DNA from: Roseiarcus sp963833955
Lineage (GTDB): Bacteria; Pseudomonadota; Alphaproteobacteria; Rhizobiales; Beijerinckiaceae
Length of the DNA stretch: 64,000 bases
NCBI GenBank assembly: GCA_963833955.1
Contig: CAWHZY010000015.1
Coordinates: forward strand, 1-64,000
Reading direction: 5' to 3'
In this document: positions 18,002 through 27,139 of the stretch, piece by piece
Layout of the letters: each line of letters begins with the position of its first letter
Numbering within the stretch: position 1 is the stretch's first letter
Notes under the pieces: generated by a model
What the model was told of the DNA's origin: nothing
Databases searched by the model: none
Seen by the model: the letters and a program-made list of their open reading frames with translations, nothing else
Made by a program: the position numbers and the translations under genes

Positions 18002-19206
18002 GTGGCCTTCCTCGCCGACGTCCTCTCTCGCGTTAAGCCATCCGCGACCATCGCGATGACGCAGAAGGCGCGCGACCTCAAAGCCAAAGGACGGGAAGTG
18101 ATCTCGCTTTCGGTCGGGGAGCCGGATTTCGACACGCCCGACAACATCAAGCAGGCGGCGATCAAGGCGATCGAGCGCGGCGAGACCAAGTATCCGCCCG
18201 TGCTCGGCATTCCGCCCTTGCGCGAGGCGATCGCGGCCAAGTTCAGCCGTGAGAACGGCCTCGACTACAAGGCGACCGACACGATCGTCGCGACCGGGGG
18301 AAAACAGATCCTCTACAACGCCTTCCTCGTCACCATGAACGAGGGCGACGAGGTCATCATCCCCGCGCCCTATTGGGTGAGCTATCCGGAAATGGTGGCG
18401 ATCAACCGCGGCACGCCGGTCATCGTGCCGACCACGATCGAGAACGGGTTCAAGCTGCAAGGCGGCGGACCTCGAGCGCGCGATCACGCCGCGCACCAAG
18501 TGGCTCGTGCTCAACTCGCCGTCGAACCCGTCGGGCGCGGCCTATACGGAGAGCGAGCTGAAAGAGCTCACCGACGTCTTGATGCGCCATCCCCATGTTT
18601 GGGTGCTGACCGACGACATGTACGAGCATCTCGTCTACGGCGACTTCAAGTTCACGACGCCGGCGCAGATCGAGCCGGGCCTGAAGGCCCGCACGCTCAC
18701 CATGAACGGCGTCTCGAAATCCTACGCCATGACCGGCTGGCGCATCGGCTATGCCGCGGGCCCGATCCGAGCTCATCAAGGCCATGGACATGGTGCAGGG
18801 GCAGCAGACCTCGGGCGCCTGCACGATCGCGCAATGGGCGTCGGTCGAGGCGCTGAACGGCCCGCAGGACTTCATGCCCGTGCGCCGCAAGGCGTTCGAG
18901 GAGCGGCGCGATCTCGTCGTGTCGATGCTCGGCCAGGCGAAGCATTTGCAGTGCCCGAAGCCGGAAGGCGCGTTCTACGTCTATCCGTCCTGCGCCGGCG
19001 CGATCGGGAGGAAAGCGCCGTCAGGGAAAATGATCGAGACCGACGAGGACTTCGTCACCGAGCTTCTGGACGCGGAGGGCGTCGCCGTCGTGCACGGAAC
19101 CGCTTTCGGCCAGGGGCCGAACTTCCGCGTCTCCTACGCGACGTCGCTCGAGCAACTTGAGAAGGCGTGCAAGAAGATCCAGAAGTTCACCGCCGAATTG
19201 AGGTGA
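18002..19206 (+). CDS. Pyridoxal-phosphate aminotransferase, class I (AspC/AspB-like; two frameshifts)
   Basis: An aspartate/prephenate-type aminotransferase of about 400 residues, starting at GTG. N-terminal SRVKPSATIAMTQKARDLKA and SLSVGEPDFDTPDN, the PLP-stacking PYWVSYPEM, LNSPSNPSGAAYT, the PLP-lysine in MNGVSKSYAMTGWRIGYAAG and the C-terminal FRVSYATS are those of subgroup 1-beta aspartate aminotransferases. Frame changes occur near 18464 (extra base in GGCGGCGGAC) and near 18768 (extra C in GATCCGAGC). Removing one base at each restores a continuous family-like protein, so sequence error is the simplest explanation. It transfers amino groups between aspartate (or prephenate) and 2-oxoglutarate. 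Confidence 0.85.
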
Positions 19207-19691
19207 ATTAGCGGCGTCTCTCGACGGGCCACGCGGGGGGAGGCGCGAGGGCGCGCCGCCCGAGGCCGCCCGCGATTTGCTTCTCAGGCGTGTCGAGCGC
19301 CTGACGGCGCGGCGGCGCCTGCTCGACGCTGGCGTTCCGATCGCCAGCGTCGGGAACAGCCGAACGCAAATCGCCCCGCTCGAGCCGCTGAGCCGCTGGC
19401 GCGGAGTTGGCGCGTGGAGCCCAGCGCGCCATTGCGGCGGTCGCCGCGTCCGCAATCGTTGCTTGAGCGAGCGGCGCCGCGGATCAATTCGCCGCGCATT
19501 GGGTCGAAAGCCCCTCAATTCGCTGAAAGACGCGTTCAGAATGCGCCCGACGCGCAACATCTCCGGCAAATCCGCCTGCGAAACACAGCTTTAACACATT
19601 TTCCGCTTGCGCGTGCGCACGGAGCGCCGCTTAAGTGTGGCGGGGGAGTGACGTTCTCTGGCTCAATGCCAGGCGAAAATCAGGCCGGATC
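19207..19691. other. Intergenic region, nothing recognised
   Basis: About 485 bp upstream of the autotransporter gene. Only short frames without RBS or recognisable product are seen on either strand. It must contain the autotransporter promoter. Confidence 0.4.
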
Positions 19692-21869
19692 ATGCGCATC
19701 AACGTCTGGAAATTGAGCTTGCTCGTCCTTCGAGGACTTCGCGCGACACGGACGGCTTCGCAAGCGCGCGGGATTTCGTTGGCCGCCATCGCCGCCGCCG
19801 CGGGAGCGACTGCCTTCTCCCTTCCTGCCCAAGCCTTCACCTGCGGAAATTCGTTTACCGGGGCCGGGACTATCCCCGGCGGCGCAGAAGGCGCCTCCGA
19901 CAATGGCTTCCCGACGGCCACGGCCTGTGGCTCGAATGCCGACGCCAATGGCGCCGGAGCGACCGCGACGGGCGCGAACGCCACGGCGACGGGCACCTAC
20001 GCCACCACGAGCGGCTTCAACTCCTCCGCCAGCGGGACACAGGCGACCGCGACAGGCGACGCCAGCAGCGCCTCAGGCGATTACGCCGGCGCTTTCGGGG
20101 CATTCTCCAACGCCGCCGGCCTCGAGGCCACCGCGGCCGGCGCCGGAAGCGTCGCAACGGGCAATTTCGCCGGCGCCTTCGGCGCGTTCTCCAACGCGGC
20201 GGGCAACGAGGCGACCGCCGCAGGCGCGGCCGCCGCCGCGAATGGGAACTCCGCCAGCGCCTTCGGCGAGGGAGCGAGCGCGGCCGGCGTGGCCGCGACC
20301 GCGGTCGGAGCGACCAGCGCCGCGACCGGCGCAAGCGCCAGCGCCTTCGGACAGGCGGCGAACGCGGCCGGCGCGGCCGCGACCGCGGTCGGAGCGACCA
20401 GCGCCGCGATCGGCGCAAGCGCCAGCGCCTTCGGCCAGGCGGCGAACGCGGCCGGAACCAACGCGACCGCGGTCGGCGTGGCGAGCGCCGCGACCGGCGC
20501 CAGCGCCAGCGCCTTCGGCCAGGCGGCGAACGCGGCCGGAACCAACGCCACCGCGGTCGGCGTGGCGAGCGCCGCGACCGGCCCCAGCGCCAGCGCCTTC
20601 GGCCAGGCGGCGAACGCGGCCGGAACCAACGCCACCGCGGTCGGCGTGGCGAGCGCCGCGACCGGGGCGAGCGCCAGCGCCTTCGGCCAGGCGGCGAATG
20701 CGGCCGGAACCAACGCGACCGCGGTCGGCGTGGCGAGCGCCGCGACCGGCGCCAGCGCCAGCGCCTTCGGTCAGGGGGCGAACGCCATCGGAACGAACGC
20801 GACCGCGACCGGCGTCGGCAGCGTGGCCAACGGGAGCGGCGCCACGGCGACCGGAGAATTCAGCAACGCGACCGGCGTCAACGCGAGCGCCTTCGGCCAA
20901 CTCGCCAATGCGAATGGCACGGCGGCGACGGCGAGCGGCGCGTTCAGCAACGCCACTGGCGTCCAGGCCACCGCCACCGGCTACGGGGCGTCCGCCAACG
21001 GCGCGAATGCGACCGCGACGGGGGCGCAGAGCGTCGCCCACGGCGCGACGGCGACGGCATACGGCCAGGGCGCCGCCGCAATCGACGACCAGGCGACCGC
21101 GATCGGTCAAGGGGCGAGGGCGACCCGAATCGGAGCGACCGCGATCGGTCAGGGCGCCCTCGCCTCCGCGGACCCCACCACCGCCGTCGGCACGGGCGCG
21201 CAGGCGCTTTCCAACAACGCCTCGGCGTTCGGCGCCGGGGCGACCGCGGGCGTCGCTCCAGGCTTCGGCGACAACGCCACGGCGATCGGCCAGGGCGCCC
21301 TCGCGACCGGAGCCAACTCGACCGCCCTCGGCCGCGGCGCCTCGACCAATGGCTTCGCCGGCTCGACCGCGATCGGCGCAGGCGCGGTCAGCACGGCGCC
21401 GAATCAGGTCACTTTGGGGACTTCGGCGACGACGCTCGCCGTGCCCGGCGTCACGTCGGCGGCCAGCGCCGCCGCCCAGACCGGCGTCACCAAATTCATA
21501 AGCACCGACGCGCAAGGTCACGCCGCCGCGTCGGCTTACGGCCCGCAGGACGTCGCCGCGCTCAGCGCCGGTATCGGGGGAATGGAGCAGAACGTCGCCG
21601 GGCTGCAGCAGAGCGTGAACGCCATGCAGCAATCGATTCCGCGCGCCTATGAAGGGACGGCGATCGCGATCGCGCTTGGCGGCTCCGCCCTGCCGGATAA
21701 CAAGAGATATGCTATTACCGCCAACGTGGGCACGTTCCGCGGCGAGTCCGCTTTCGGCGGATCGGCGCAACTCCGCGTCAGCGACAACCTTGTCCTCAAC
21801 GCCGGAATCGGCGCAGGTTTTCGCGAGGGAGGGGTCGGCGCGCGCGTGGGCGCGACGTGGGCATGGTGA
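19692..21869 (+). CDS. YadA-like trimeric autotransporter adhesin
   Basis: About 725 residues from the ATG at 19692. An extended signal region (MRINVWKLSLLVLRGLR, then ISLAAIAAAAGATAFSLPAQA) is followed by a passenger made of head repeats with the degenerate 14-residue pattern xAxAxGxxAxAxGx of the YadA/Hep_Hag family. Near residues 555-605 the pattern changes to ATAIGQGA/STALGRGA repeats, then a neck-like VTLGTSATTLAVPGV and a short coiled coil (GIGGMEQNVAGLQQSVNAM). The C-terminal 75 residues, AYEGTAIAIALGGSALPD to GARVGATWAW, form the four-strand beta-barrel anchor ending in Trp. Trimers would sit in the outer membrane and mediate surface adhesion. The stop overlaps the next start. Confidence 0.9.
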   Translation: MRINVWKLSLLVLRGLRATRTASQARGISLAAIAAAAGATAFSLPAQAFTCGNSFTGAGTIPGGAEGASDNGFPTATACGSNADANGAGATATGANATATGTYATTSGFNSSASGTQATATGDASSASGDYAGAFGAFSNAAGLEATAAGAGSVATGNFAGAFGAFSNAAGNEATAAGAAAAANGNSASAFGEGASAAGVAATAVGATSAATGASASAFGQAANAAGAAATAVGATSAAIGASASAFGQAANAAGTNATAVGVASAATGASASAFGQAANAAGTNATAVGVASAATGPSASAFGQAANAAGTNATAVGVASAATGASASAFGQAANAAGTNATAVGVASAATGASASAFGQGANAIGTNATATGVGSVANGSGATATGEFSNATGVNASAFGQLANANGTAATASGAFSNATGVQATATGYGASANGANATATGAQSVAHGATATAYGQGAAAIDDQATAIGQGARATRIGATAIGQGALASADPTTAVGTGAQALSNNASAFGAGATAGVAPGFGDNATAIGQGALATGANSTALGRGASTNGFAGSTAIGAGAVSTAPNQVTLGTSATTLAVPGVTSAASAAAQTGVTKFISTDAQGHAAASAYGPQDVAALSAGIGGMEQNVAGLQQSVNAMQQSIPRAYEGTAIAIALGGSALPDNKRYAITANVGTFRGESAFGGSAQLRVSDNLVLNAGIGAGFREGGVGARVGATWAW
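20268..20786 (+). repeat. 84-bp tandem repeats in the adhesin head (about six units)
   Basis: Each unit encodes 28 residues of the form QAANAAGTNATAVGVASAAT plus GASASAFG. The four middle copies are almost identical at DNA level and the first and last copies are more diverged, the usual sign of recent unequal recombination in surface adhesins. Confidence 0.85.
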
Positions 21870-22555
21870 AATCGAAGCCGGGTCTCAGGCTCCTCGTCCT
21901 TGCCGCCATCCTGGCGGGTGCGGCGGCGCCGGCCGGCGCTGCGGAGCAGCAGCCGAAGCCTGCCCGCATCGACCGGAACGGCGTCCTGATCCTGGTGCGC
22001 TCGACGCTGATCGCCCTCGATCAGGCGAACAAGACCGGGAATTACACCGTGCTGCGCGATCTGGGCGCCCCGGCCTTCCAGGCGAACAGCGCGGCGCGGC
22101 TCGGCGAAATCTTCGCCGGCCTCCGTCACGAGTTCCTCGACCTTTCGGGGGTCGCGGTGCTCGATCCGGAATTGACGCTTTTGCCGCAGATCGACGCCGA
22201 GGGCATGATGCGCATGACGGGCTTCTTCCCCTCGGCGCCGGCGCAGATCAATTTCGATCTCGTCTACGCGCCGGTCAACGGGCAGTGGCGGCTCTTCGCC
22301 ATCACGGTGGGGCTCGGTCAGACCGCCCCCGCCGCCCCTGCCGCGCCTGCCCCGCCCACGCAGGCCGAGAAGCCCGCGCAATCCGAGAAGAAGACGCACA
22401 CGAAGCGAGTGATGCGAGAGCCGAGCGATCGCTTCGTCCGCCGCCGGATAACTGAAGCCTTCGTCGTCGCTCCTTCGAGTCCACCTGACCCGCGCGATCG
22501 CCGCGCGCGCCCGATTCACCCCATCCGCCGCTCGAGCTCACCCAATACCCGGTAG
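21863..22555 (+). CDS. Hypothetical secreted protein
   Basis: The ATG lies within the last codons of the adhesin gene, so the two are coupled; about 230 residues. There is a clear signal peptide (KPGLRLLVLAAILAGAAAPAGAAE). The globular part (NGVLILVRSTLIALDQANKTGNYTVLRDLGAP and NFDLVYAPVNGQWRLFAITV) resembles small alphaproteobacterial periplasmic proteins of NTF2-like architecture, but I cannot name it. A Pro/Ala-rich linker follows, and the last 60 residues are basic and low in complexity. The end overlaps the convergent ligC by 40 bp. It may help fold or anchor the adhesin, which is inference from linkage only. Confidence 0.65.
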   Translation: MVKSKPGLRLLVLAAILAGAAAPAGAAEQQPKPARIDRNGVLILVRSTLIALDQANKTGNYTVLRDLGAPAFQANSAARLGEIFAGLRHEFLDLSGVAVLDPELTLLPQIDAEGMMRMTGFFPSAPAQINFDLVYAPVNGQWRLFAITVGLGQTAPAAPAAPAPPTQAEKPAQSEKKTHTKRVMREPSDRFVRRRITEAFVVAPSSPPDPRDRRARPIHPIRRSSSPNTR

Positions 22556-23469
22556 CACGGCAGCACCTGCGCGACGCTGGCGTTGGGTTCGCGGCCTTCG
22601 CGGATCGCGGCGAAGAACTCGCGGTCCTGCAATTCGATGCCGTTCATGCTGACGTCGACATGGGCGACGTCGATCTTCTCGTCCTTGCCGTTGAAGAGAT
22701 CGTCGTAGCGGGCGATGTAGGTCGCGGTGTCGCCGATGTAGCGGAAGAACGTGCCGAGCGGCCCTTCGTTGTTGAACGACAGCGACAAAGTGCAGATCGC
22801 GCCGTTCTCGGCCTTGAGCTGGATGCTCATGTCCATGGCGATGCCGAGCGTCGGGTGGATCGGTCCCTGCAGCGCGTTGGCCTTCACGATTGGCGAGCGG
22901 CACTGGTAGGCGAAGAGGTCGACCGTGTGCGCTGCGTGATGCCAGAGCAGATGATCGGTCCAGGAGCGCGGCGCCCCAAGCGCGTTCATGTTGGTGCGGC
23001 GGAAGAAGAACGTCTGCACGTCCATCTGCTGGATATGGAACTCGTCTTTCAGAATGCGCTGGCGCACGAACTGATGGCTCGGGTTGAAGCGGCGGGTGTG
23101 GCCGACCATGGCGACGAGCCCGCTTCTCTTCTGCGCCGCGACCACCGCTTCGGCGTCCTTCAAGCTGTCGGCGAGCGGAATCTCGATCTGCACATGCTTG
23201 CCGGCCTCGAGGCACTGAAGCGCCTGCGCGGCGTGCATCTGCGTCGGCGTCGCCAGGATGACCGCATCGAGCCCCGGCAGCTTGAGGGTTTCGGCCAGAT
23301 CGGTCGTGACATGGCCGACGCCATATTTCGCCGCCGCCTCTTTGGTCTTGTCGAGCTCGCGGCCGATGAGCGAGATCGTCTCGACCCCGTCGATCAGCTT
23401 GATCGCGTCGAGGTGTCGGAGGCCAAAGGCGCCGGCGCCGGCAAGCGCGACTTTGAGTGTCTTGGGCAT
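22516..23469 (-). CDS. ligC: 4-carboxy-2-hydroxymuconate-6-semialdehyde dehydrogenase (LigC; Gfo/Idh/MocA family)
   Basis: A 317-residue Gfo/Idh/MocA oxidoreductase with N-terminal Rossmann motif ALAGAGAFGLRHLDAIK and EIPLADSLKDAE. HTRRFNPSHQFVRQ and the DHLLWHHAAHTVDLF segment match LigC enzymes of protocatechuate degradation. LigC oxidises the ring-cleavage semialdehyde (in its hemiacetal form) to 2-pyrone-4,6-dicarboxylate with NADP. It is the last gene of the ligKIABC unit, separated from ligB by a palindromic repeat. ATG 23469 is chosen over an upstream in-frame ATG because the family starts at MPKTLKVALAGAG. Confidence 0.9.
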   Translation of the reverse strand: MPKTLKVALAGAGAFGLRHLDAIKLIDGVETISLIGRELDKTKEAAAKYGVGHVTTDLAETLKLPGLDAVILATPTQMHAAQALQCLEAGKHVQIEIPLADSLKDAEAVVAAQKRSGLVAMVGHTRRFNPSHQFVRQRILKDEFHIQQMDVQTFFFRRTNMNALGAPRSWTDHLLWHHAAHTVDLFAYQCRSPIVKANALQGPIHPTLGIAMDMSIQLKAENGAICTLSLSFNNEGPLGTFFRYIGDTATYIARYDDLFNGKDEKIDVAHVDVSMNGIELQDREFFAAIREGREPNASVAQVLPCYRVLGELERRMG

Positions 23470-23502
23470 TGGCGTCTCCAAAGGCGAGAGGTCAACTCGG
23501 GC

Positions 23503-23593
23503 CGTCATTGCGAGGAGCGCAGCGACGACGCAATCCAGAGAACGTGTGCGCCCTGCGTTCCCCTGGATTGCTTAGCTTGCGCTCGCAATGACG
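23503..23593. repeat. Palindromic intergenic repeat (copy 2)
   Basis: It begins CGTCATTGCGAG and ends CTCGCAATGACG, a perfect 12-bp terminal inversion, with GGAGCGCAGCGACG and CCTGGATTGCTTAGC inside. Same family as 10541-10626. Located inside the lig operon between ligB and ligC, it could affect mRNA stability there. Confidence 0.8.
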
Positions 23594-23616
23594 ATCCGGG
23601 CTGACCGAAAGATGCG

Positions 23617-24479
23617 CTATTGAGCGTTCTCCAGAATGAGATGACCGACAGCCGTGTTGGACGCCGGCACATGATAGAAGCGGTGCGCGACTTTCGGCTT
23701 TGGCCCACCCGCGACGACATCCGCCATCGCGCCCCGCGCCACCAGCCACATCACGAGTTCGATGCCTTCGGATCCGGCCTCGCGGACGTATTCGATGTTC
23801 GGCGTCTTCGACAAGCCCTCGGGATCGTCGATCAGCCGGTCGAGGAAAGCGTTGTCCCACGCCTTGTTGATGAGCCCGGCGCGCGGCCCCTGGAGCTGAT
23901 GGCTCATGCCGCCCGTGCCCCAGATATGGACGTTGATGTCTTGCGGGATAGCTCATGATCGCGCGTCCGATCGCGCGGCCGAGCGCGAGGCATCGGGCGC
24001 CCGAGGGCACCGGATGCTGCACGACATTGACGGCGAAGGGGATGATCCTGCACGGCCATTCCTTGACCTCGCCGAAGACGCAAGAGAGCGGCACGGTCAG
24101 ACCGTGGTCGACGTCGATCTCGTTGACCATGGTCAGGTCGAAATCCTGCTGGATCACTTCCGAGGCGATATGGGAGGCAAGCTCCGGGTCGCCGATGACT
24201 TTCGGCACGGGACGCGCGCCGTAGCCTTCGTCGGCGGGATTGAATTCCGGCCCGGTCATGATCGCGAAGGTCGGGATCATCGCGAGAGAGAAGGCGGTGG
24301 CGTGATCGTTGTAGACGGCGAGGATCACGTCGGGCTTGTGCGCCTTCATCCAATCTTTATCGAAATCATATCCGGCGAAGACCGGCTTCCAATAATCTTC
24401 CGTGTGTCTTGCCGAGGTCGAAGGCGGCGCCGACGGCGGGAATGTGCGACGTGTAGAGGGAAGCGGTGATGCGGGCCAT
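23617..24479 (-). CDS. ligB: Protocatechuate 4,5-dioxygenase beta subunit (two frameshifts)
   Basis: The catalytic subunit of the extradiol class III dioxygenase that opens protocatechuate between C4 and C5 at a non-haem Fe(II). Three pieces in different frames line up with one LigB: MARITASLYTSHIPAVGAA (His ligand region), then KAHKPDVILAVYNDHATAFSL through GLTVPLSCVFGEVKEWPCRI, then GGMSHQLQGPRAGLINKAWD to the C-terminus, ending FYHVPASNTAVGHLILENAQ. Frame changes fall near 24402 and 23946. Because all motifs are preserved, assembly error is likelier than inactivation. It starts two bases after the ligA stop. Confidence 0.87.
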
Positions 24480-24481
24480 GT

Positions 24482-24898
24482 TCAAGCGTCCTTGCGCGGG
24501 CGCTGGGCGTCCCCGTGCTCGCCGATCTTGCGGTTTCCCTCGATGTTGCGTCCGCCCTTGATCATCATGTCGCGGTATTCCTGCTCGGTCATGCCGGTCA
24601 TGGAGCCCGCCATCTGCTGAAAGCTCTTGCCGTCGGTCGCGCCGATCTTGGCGAGGAAATAGATGTTGCCGCCGAGTTCGATGCAGCGGTTGAGGTCGCG
24701 CGCGAGCACGGCCTGCTTCTGCTCCTCGCTCATCTTCCATTCGTCGAGATAGAGCCGTTCGTCGGCCTTGAAGCGGGCGCGGTTGTCGGCCTTCATCAAG
24801 GACATGCAGAACTGGTTGAGCCAATAGCCCTTGCGCGACTGCTCGGCGTCGAAAACGGTCGTGCCGGGAATCTCGGTGAATTCTTTGTCGAGGGCCAT
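24482..24898 (-). CDS. ligA: Protocatechuate 4,5-dioxygenase alpha subunit
   Basis: A 138-residue all-helical small subunit. Recognisable segments are IPGTTVFDAEQSRKGYWLNQ, FCMSLMKADNRARF and LARDLNRCIELGGNIYFLAK, then the MTEQEYRDMMIKGGRNIEGN pattern shared by LigA proteins. It caps the LigB active site in an alpha2-beta2 enzyme. It lies between ligI (19 bp upstream) and ligB (2 bp downstream), an arrangement that implies co-translation of the two subunits. Confidence 0.95.
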   Translation of the reverse strand: MALDKEFTEIPGTTVFDAEQSRKGYWLNQFCMSLMKADNRARFKADERLYLDEWKMSEEQKQAVLARDLNRCIELGGNIYFLAKIGATDGKSFQQMAGSMTGMTEQEYRDMMIKGGRNIEGNRKIGEHGDAQRPRKDA

Positions 24899-24917
24899 GA
24901 TTCAGCGTGTCCTCTGC

Positions 24918-25868
24918 TTAAGGCCAATAGAGCCGCTTCGGATTGTCGACCAGGAGCAGATCCTGGAGATCGGGCGCGGTCGCGATATGGGGGATGAAGT
25001 CGACCAGAAGTCCGTCGTCGGGCATGTGGCCCTTGAGGTTCGGATGTGGCCAATCCGTGCCCCACAAGACGCGATCCGGAAATTCCTCGACCACCTTGCG
25101 CGCGAACGGGACGACGTCGCGATAGGGGTTGCGCTCGCCGTTCAGCGCCGGCGGACCGGAGACCGACAGGCGTTCCGGACAGCTGACCTTGCACCAGACG
25201 TTCTCGTAATCGTCCATGAATTTGAGAAAGCGCCTAAATTCCGGACCGTCGACAGGCTTCGTCACGTCCGGCCGGCCCATGTGGTCGACAACGATGGTCG
25301 CCGGCAGCCCGGAGAAGAAACTCTCAAGTTCGGGCAGGTCCGCCGCCTCGAAATAAACCACGATATGCCAATCGCGCTCGACGACGCGCTCGGTGATTGC
25401 CTTGAGTTCGTCCATCGGCGTGAAGTCGACCAGCCGCTTGATGAAATTGAAGCGTACGCCGCGCACGCCGGCCTCATGCAGGCGCTTCAATTCAGCGTCG
25501 GTCACGTCGCGCCGCACCGTCGCGATTCCGCGCGCCCGGCCCTCGCTTGAGAGAAGCGCGTCGACCATCGCGCTATTGTCGGCGCCATGACAGGTCGCCT
25601 GCACGATGACGTTGCGATCGAAACCGAGACGATCGCGCAACGCGAACAATTGCGCCTTGCTGGCGTCGCAGGGGGTGTATTTGCGTTCCGGCGCGTAAGG
25701 GAACTCCGCGCCGGGTCCGAACACATGGCAATGCGCGTCGACGGCGCCGCGCGGAAGCGCAAAGCTTGGGCGACTCGGCCCCTCGTACCAGTCGAGCCAG
25801 CCCTTGGTCTTCTCGAACGGCCCGCTGACGGGTTTGCCGGCGTTTTTCAAAGCGCCTTCAGTCGACAT
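24918..25868 (-). CDS. ligI: 2-pyrone-4,6-dicarboxylate hydrolase
   Basis: A 316-residue amidohydrolase-superfamily enzyme. The metal-site HxH is in GAVDAHCHVFGPGAEFPY; other family segments are VIVQATCHGADNSAMVDAL, GVRGVRFNFIKRL, VVDHMGRPDV and the C-terminal catalytic Asp in LWGTDWPHPN. It hydrolyses the pyrone made by LigC to 4-oxalomesaconate. Its first codons overlap the end of ligK by 11 bp. Confidence 0.94.
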   Translation of the reverse strand: MSTEGALKNAGKPVSGPFEKTKGWLDWYEGPSRPSFALPRGAVDAHCHVFGPGAEFPYAPERKYTPCDASKAQLFALRDRLGFDRNVIVQATCHGADNSAMVDALLSSEGRARGIATVRRDVTDAELKRLHEAGVRGVRFNFIKRLVDFTPMDELKAITERVVERDWHIVVYFEAADLPELESFFSGLPATIVVDHMGRPDVTKPVDGPEFRRFLKFMDDYENVWCKVSCPERLSVSGPPALNGERNPYRDVVPFARKVVEEFPDRVLWGTDWPHPNLKGHMPDDGLLVDFIPHIATAPDLQDLLLVDNPKRLYWP

Positions 25869-26544
25869 ATTTCAGCCCCGCCTTTTCGAGCGGCTCGCGC
25901 ATCTTGTACATGTCGAGACCGAGCACGCCGGCGGCGAGCTTTGCGCGCTTGTCGCCTTCGTTGGCCTCGCGCGCTTTCGCCGCCTCGGCGGTCCTGCTCG
26001 CCCATTCGGCCGGCACGACCACCACCCCGTCGTCGTCGGCGACGATCGCGTCGCCCGGGTTGACCGCCGCGCCCGCGCAGACGATGGGGATATTGACCGA
26101 GCCCAAGGTCGCCTTGACCGTGCCCTTGGCGCTGATGCACTTGCTCCAGACGGGAAAGCCCATCTCGGTCAGCGTCTTCACGTCGCGCACGCCAGCGTCA
26201 ATGATGAGCGCCCTGGCGCCGCGCGCCATGAAGCTCGTGGCCAGAAGATCGCCGAAATAGCCGTCGGTGCACTCGGCGGTGATCGCGGCGACGACGATGT
26301 CGCCCGGCTCGATCTGCTCCGCGGCCACATGCATCATCCAATTGTCGCCCGGGTGGAGGAGCACCGTGACCGCCGTTCCGGAGACGAGCGCGCCCGGATA
26401 GATCGGCCGCATATAGGGCTTCATCAGCCCGACCCGACCCATCGCCTCGTGCACGGTCGCAACGCCGTAGCGCCCGAGCGCCTCGACGGCGGCGCGTTCC
26501 GCGCGCCTGATCTTGCGCCTGACGACGCCGAGTTCGGTCATCAT
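25858..26544 (-). CDS. ligK: 4-carboxy-4-hydroxy-2-oxoadipate aldolase (RraA-like fold)
   Basis: A 228-residue class II pyruvate aldolase of the LigK/HMG aldolase group. VHEAMGRVGLMKPYMRPIYP, GDNWMMHVAAEQIEPGDIVV and ARALIIDAGVRDVKTL (Mg/substrate site with the conserved Arg-Asp) are visible, and VVVPAEWASR closes the core. It splits 4-carboxy-4-hydroxy-2-oxoadipate to pyruvate and oxaloacetate, the last step of the pathway. It is the first gene of the ligKIABC unit. The hydratase LigJ that should act just before it is not in the window. Confidence 0.93.
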   Translation of the reverse strand: MMTELGVVRRKIRRAERAAVEALGRYGVATVHEAMGRVGLMKPYMRPIYPGALVSGTAVTVLLHPGDNWMMHVAAEQIEPGDIVVAAITAECTDGYFGDLLATSFMARGARALIIDAGVRDVKTLTEMGFPVWSKCISAKGTVKATLGSVNIPIVCAGAAVNPGDAIVADDDGVVVVPAEWASRTAEAAKAREANEGDKRAKLAAGVLGLDMYKMREPLEKAGLKYVD

Positions 26545-27139
26545 CTCTCCTCCCGCCCCCGCGTGCTGCGCCTCGCGGAGGCGCGGATCGACCCGTGGAC
26601 TTCATAGTCCTGATGTCGAGTGAGGCGCAACGCTAGCGGTCAGGACATGCGAATTCGGGCGATACCCGTGCGAAATGCGGTGGAAATTCACCTGTATTCA
26701 ATGCCCAGCCGGCCATTTGGCTGTCCTATCGGCGTCGCCGGAGCCGATCTACGACGAAGCGGTGAGGTTTGGGCGGCGCGGTCGGAGGCGGGGCGCGAAC
26801 TCGCGGGTTCAAAACCCAAGCGCCTCTGACTTGAACGCTTTGGGCGGATGACGACGTCGCGCTGGACAGAGCCTTCGAGCCCGTAGCGCACCGATCGTGC
26901 CATGCTGGCGTCTCCCGGACAACGCGAGACCGCGACAAACCTTCGTGTCGAGAGGATACACGCTGGTGGCTCAGAATGCGCGCCCCTTCAGTCGAAATGA
27001 TTGTGTTTCGGCCGCGGGCGCTTTGTGTAGAAGCAATGAGCCCGAGGCTGAACAATCCGAGGACGATGAGCGACGGTGACGGCGCGTTCCGCTGGCCCGG
27101 CCTTCGCCACCGAGCGGCAGGTATGGTCCGCGGAAAATT
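26545..27139. other. Intergenic region upstream of the lig operon
   Basis: About 595 bp. The right half lies downstream of the cyclase gene, the left half upstream of ligK, so the lig promoter is expected near 26545-26700. I could not identify a specific operator, and no lig-type LysR or IclR regulator gene adjoins. No coding sequence is supported. Confidence 0.45.

Noticed and set aside
17392..18240. Minus-strand frame upstream of the aminotransferase
   Set aside because: Its C-terminal half encodes the tandem repeats and its N-terminal half is the shadow of the aminotransferase; no family or RBS.
20268..20786. CRISPR array
   Set aside because: The tandem units are contiguous, coding and of 84 bp, without unique spacers; no cas genes are present.
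20017..21770. Long frames antisense to the YadA-like adhesin
   Set aside because: They arise from the repeat structure of the adhesin and have only Arg/Gly/Ala-rich shadow sequence.
26790..26830. tRNA-like GGGTTCAAAACCC element
   Set aside because: The T-arm stem does not pair for five bases and no acceptor, D or anticodon arm can be built around it.
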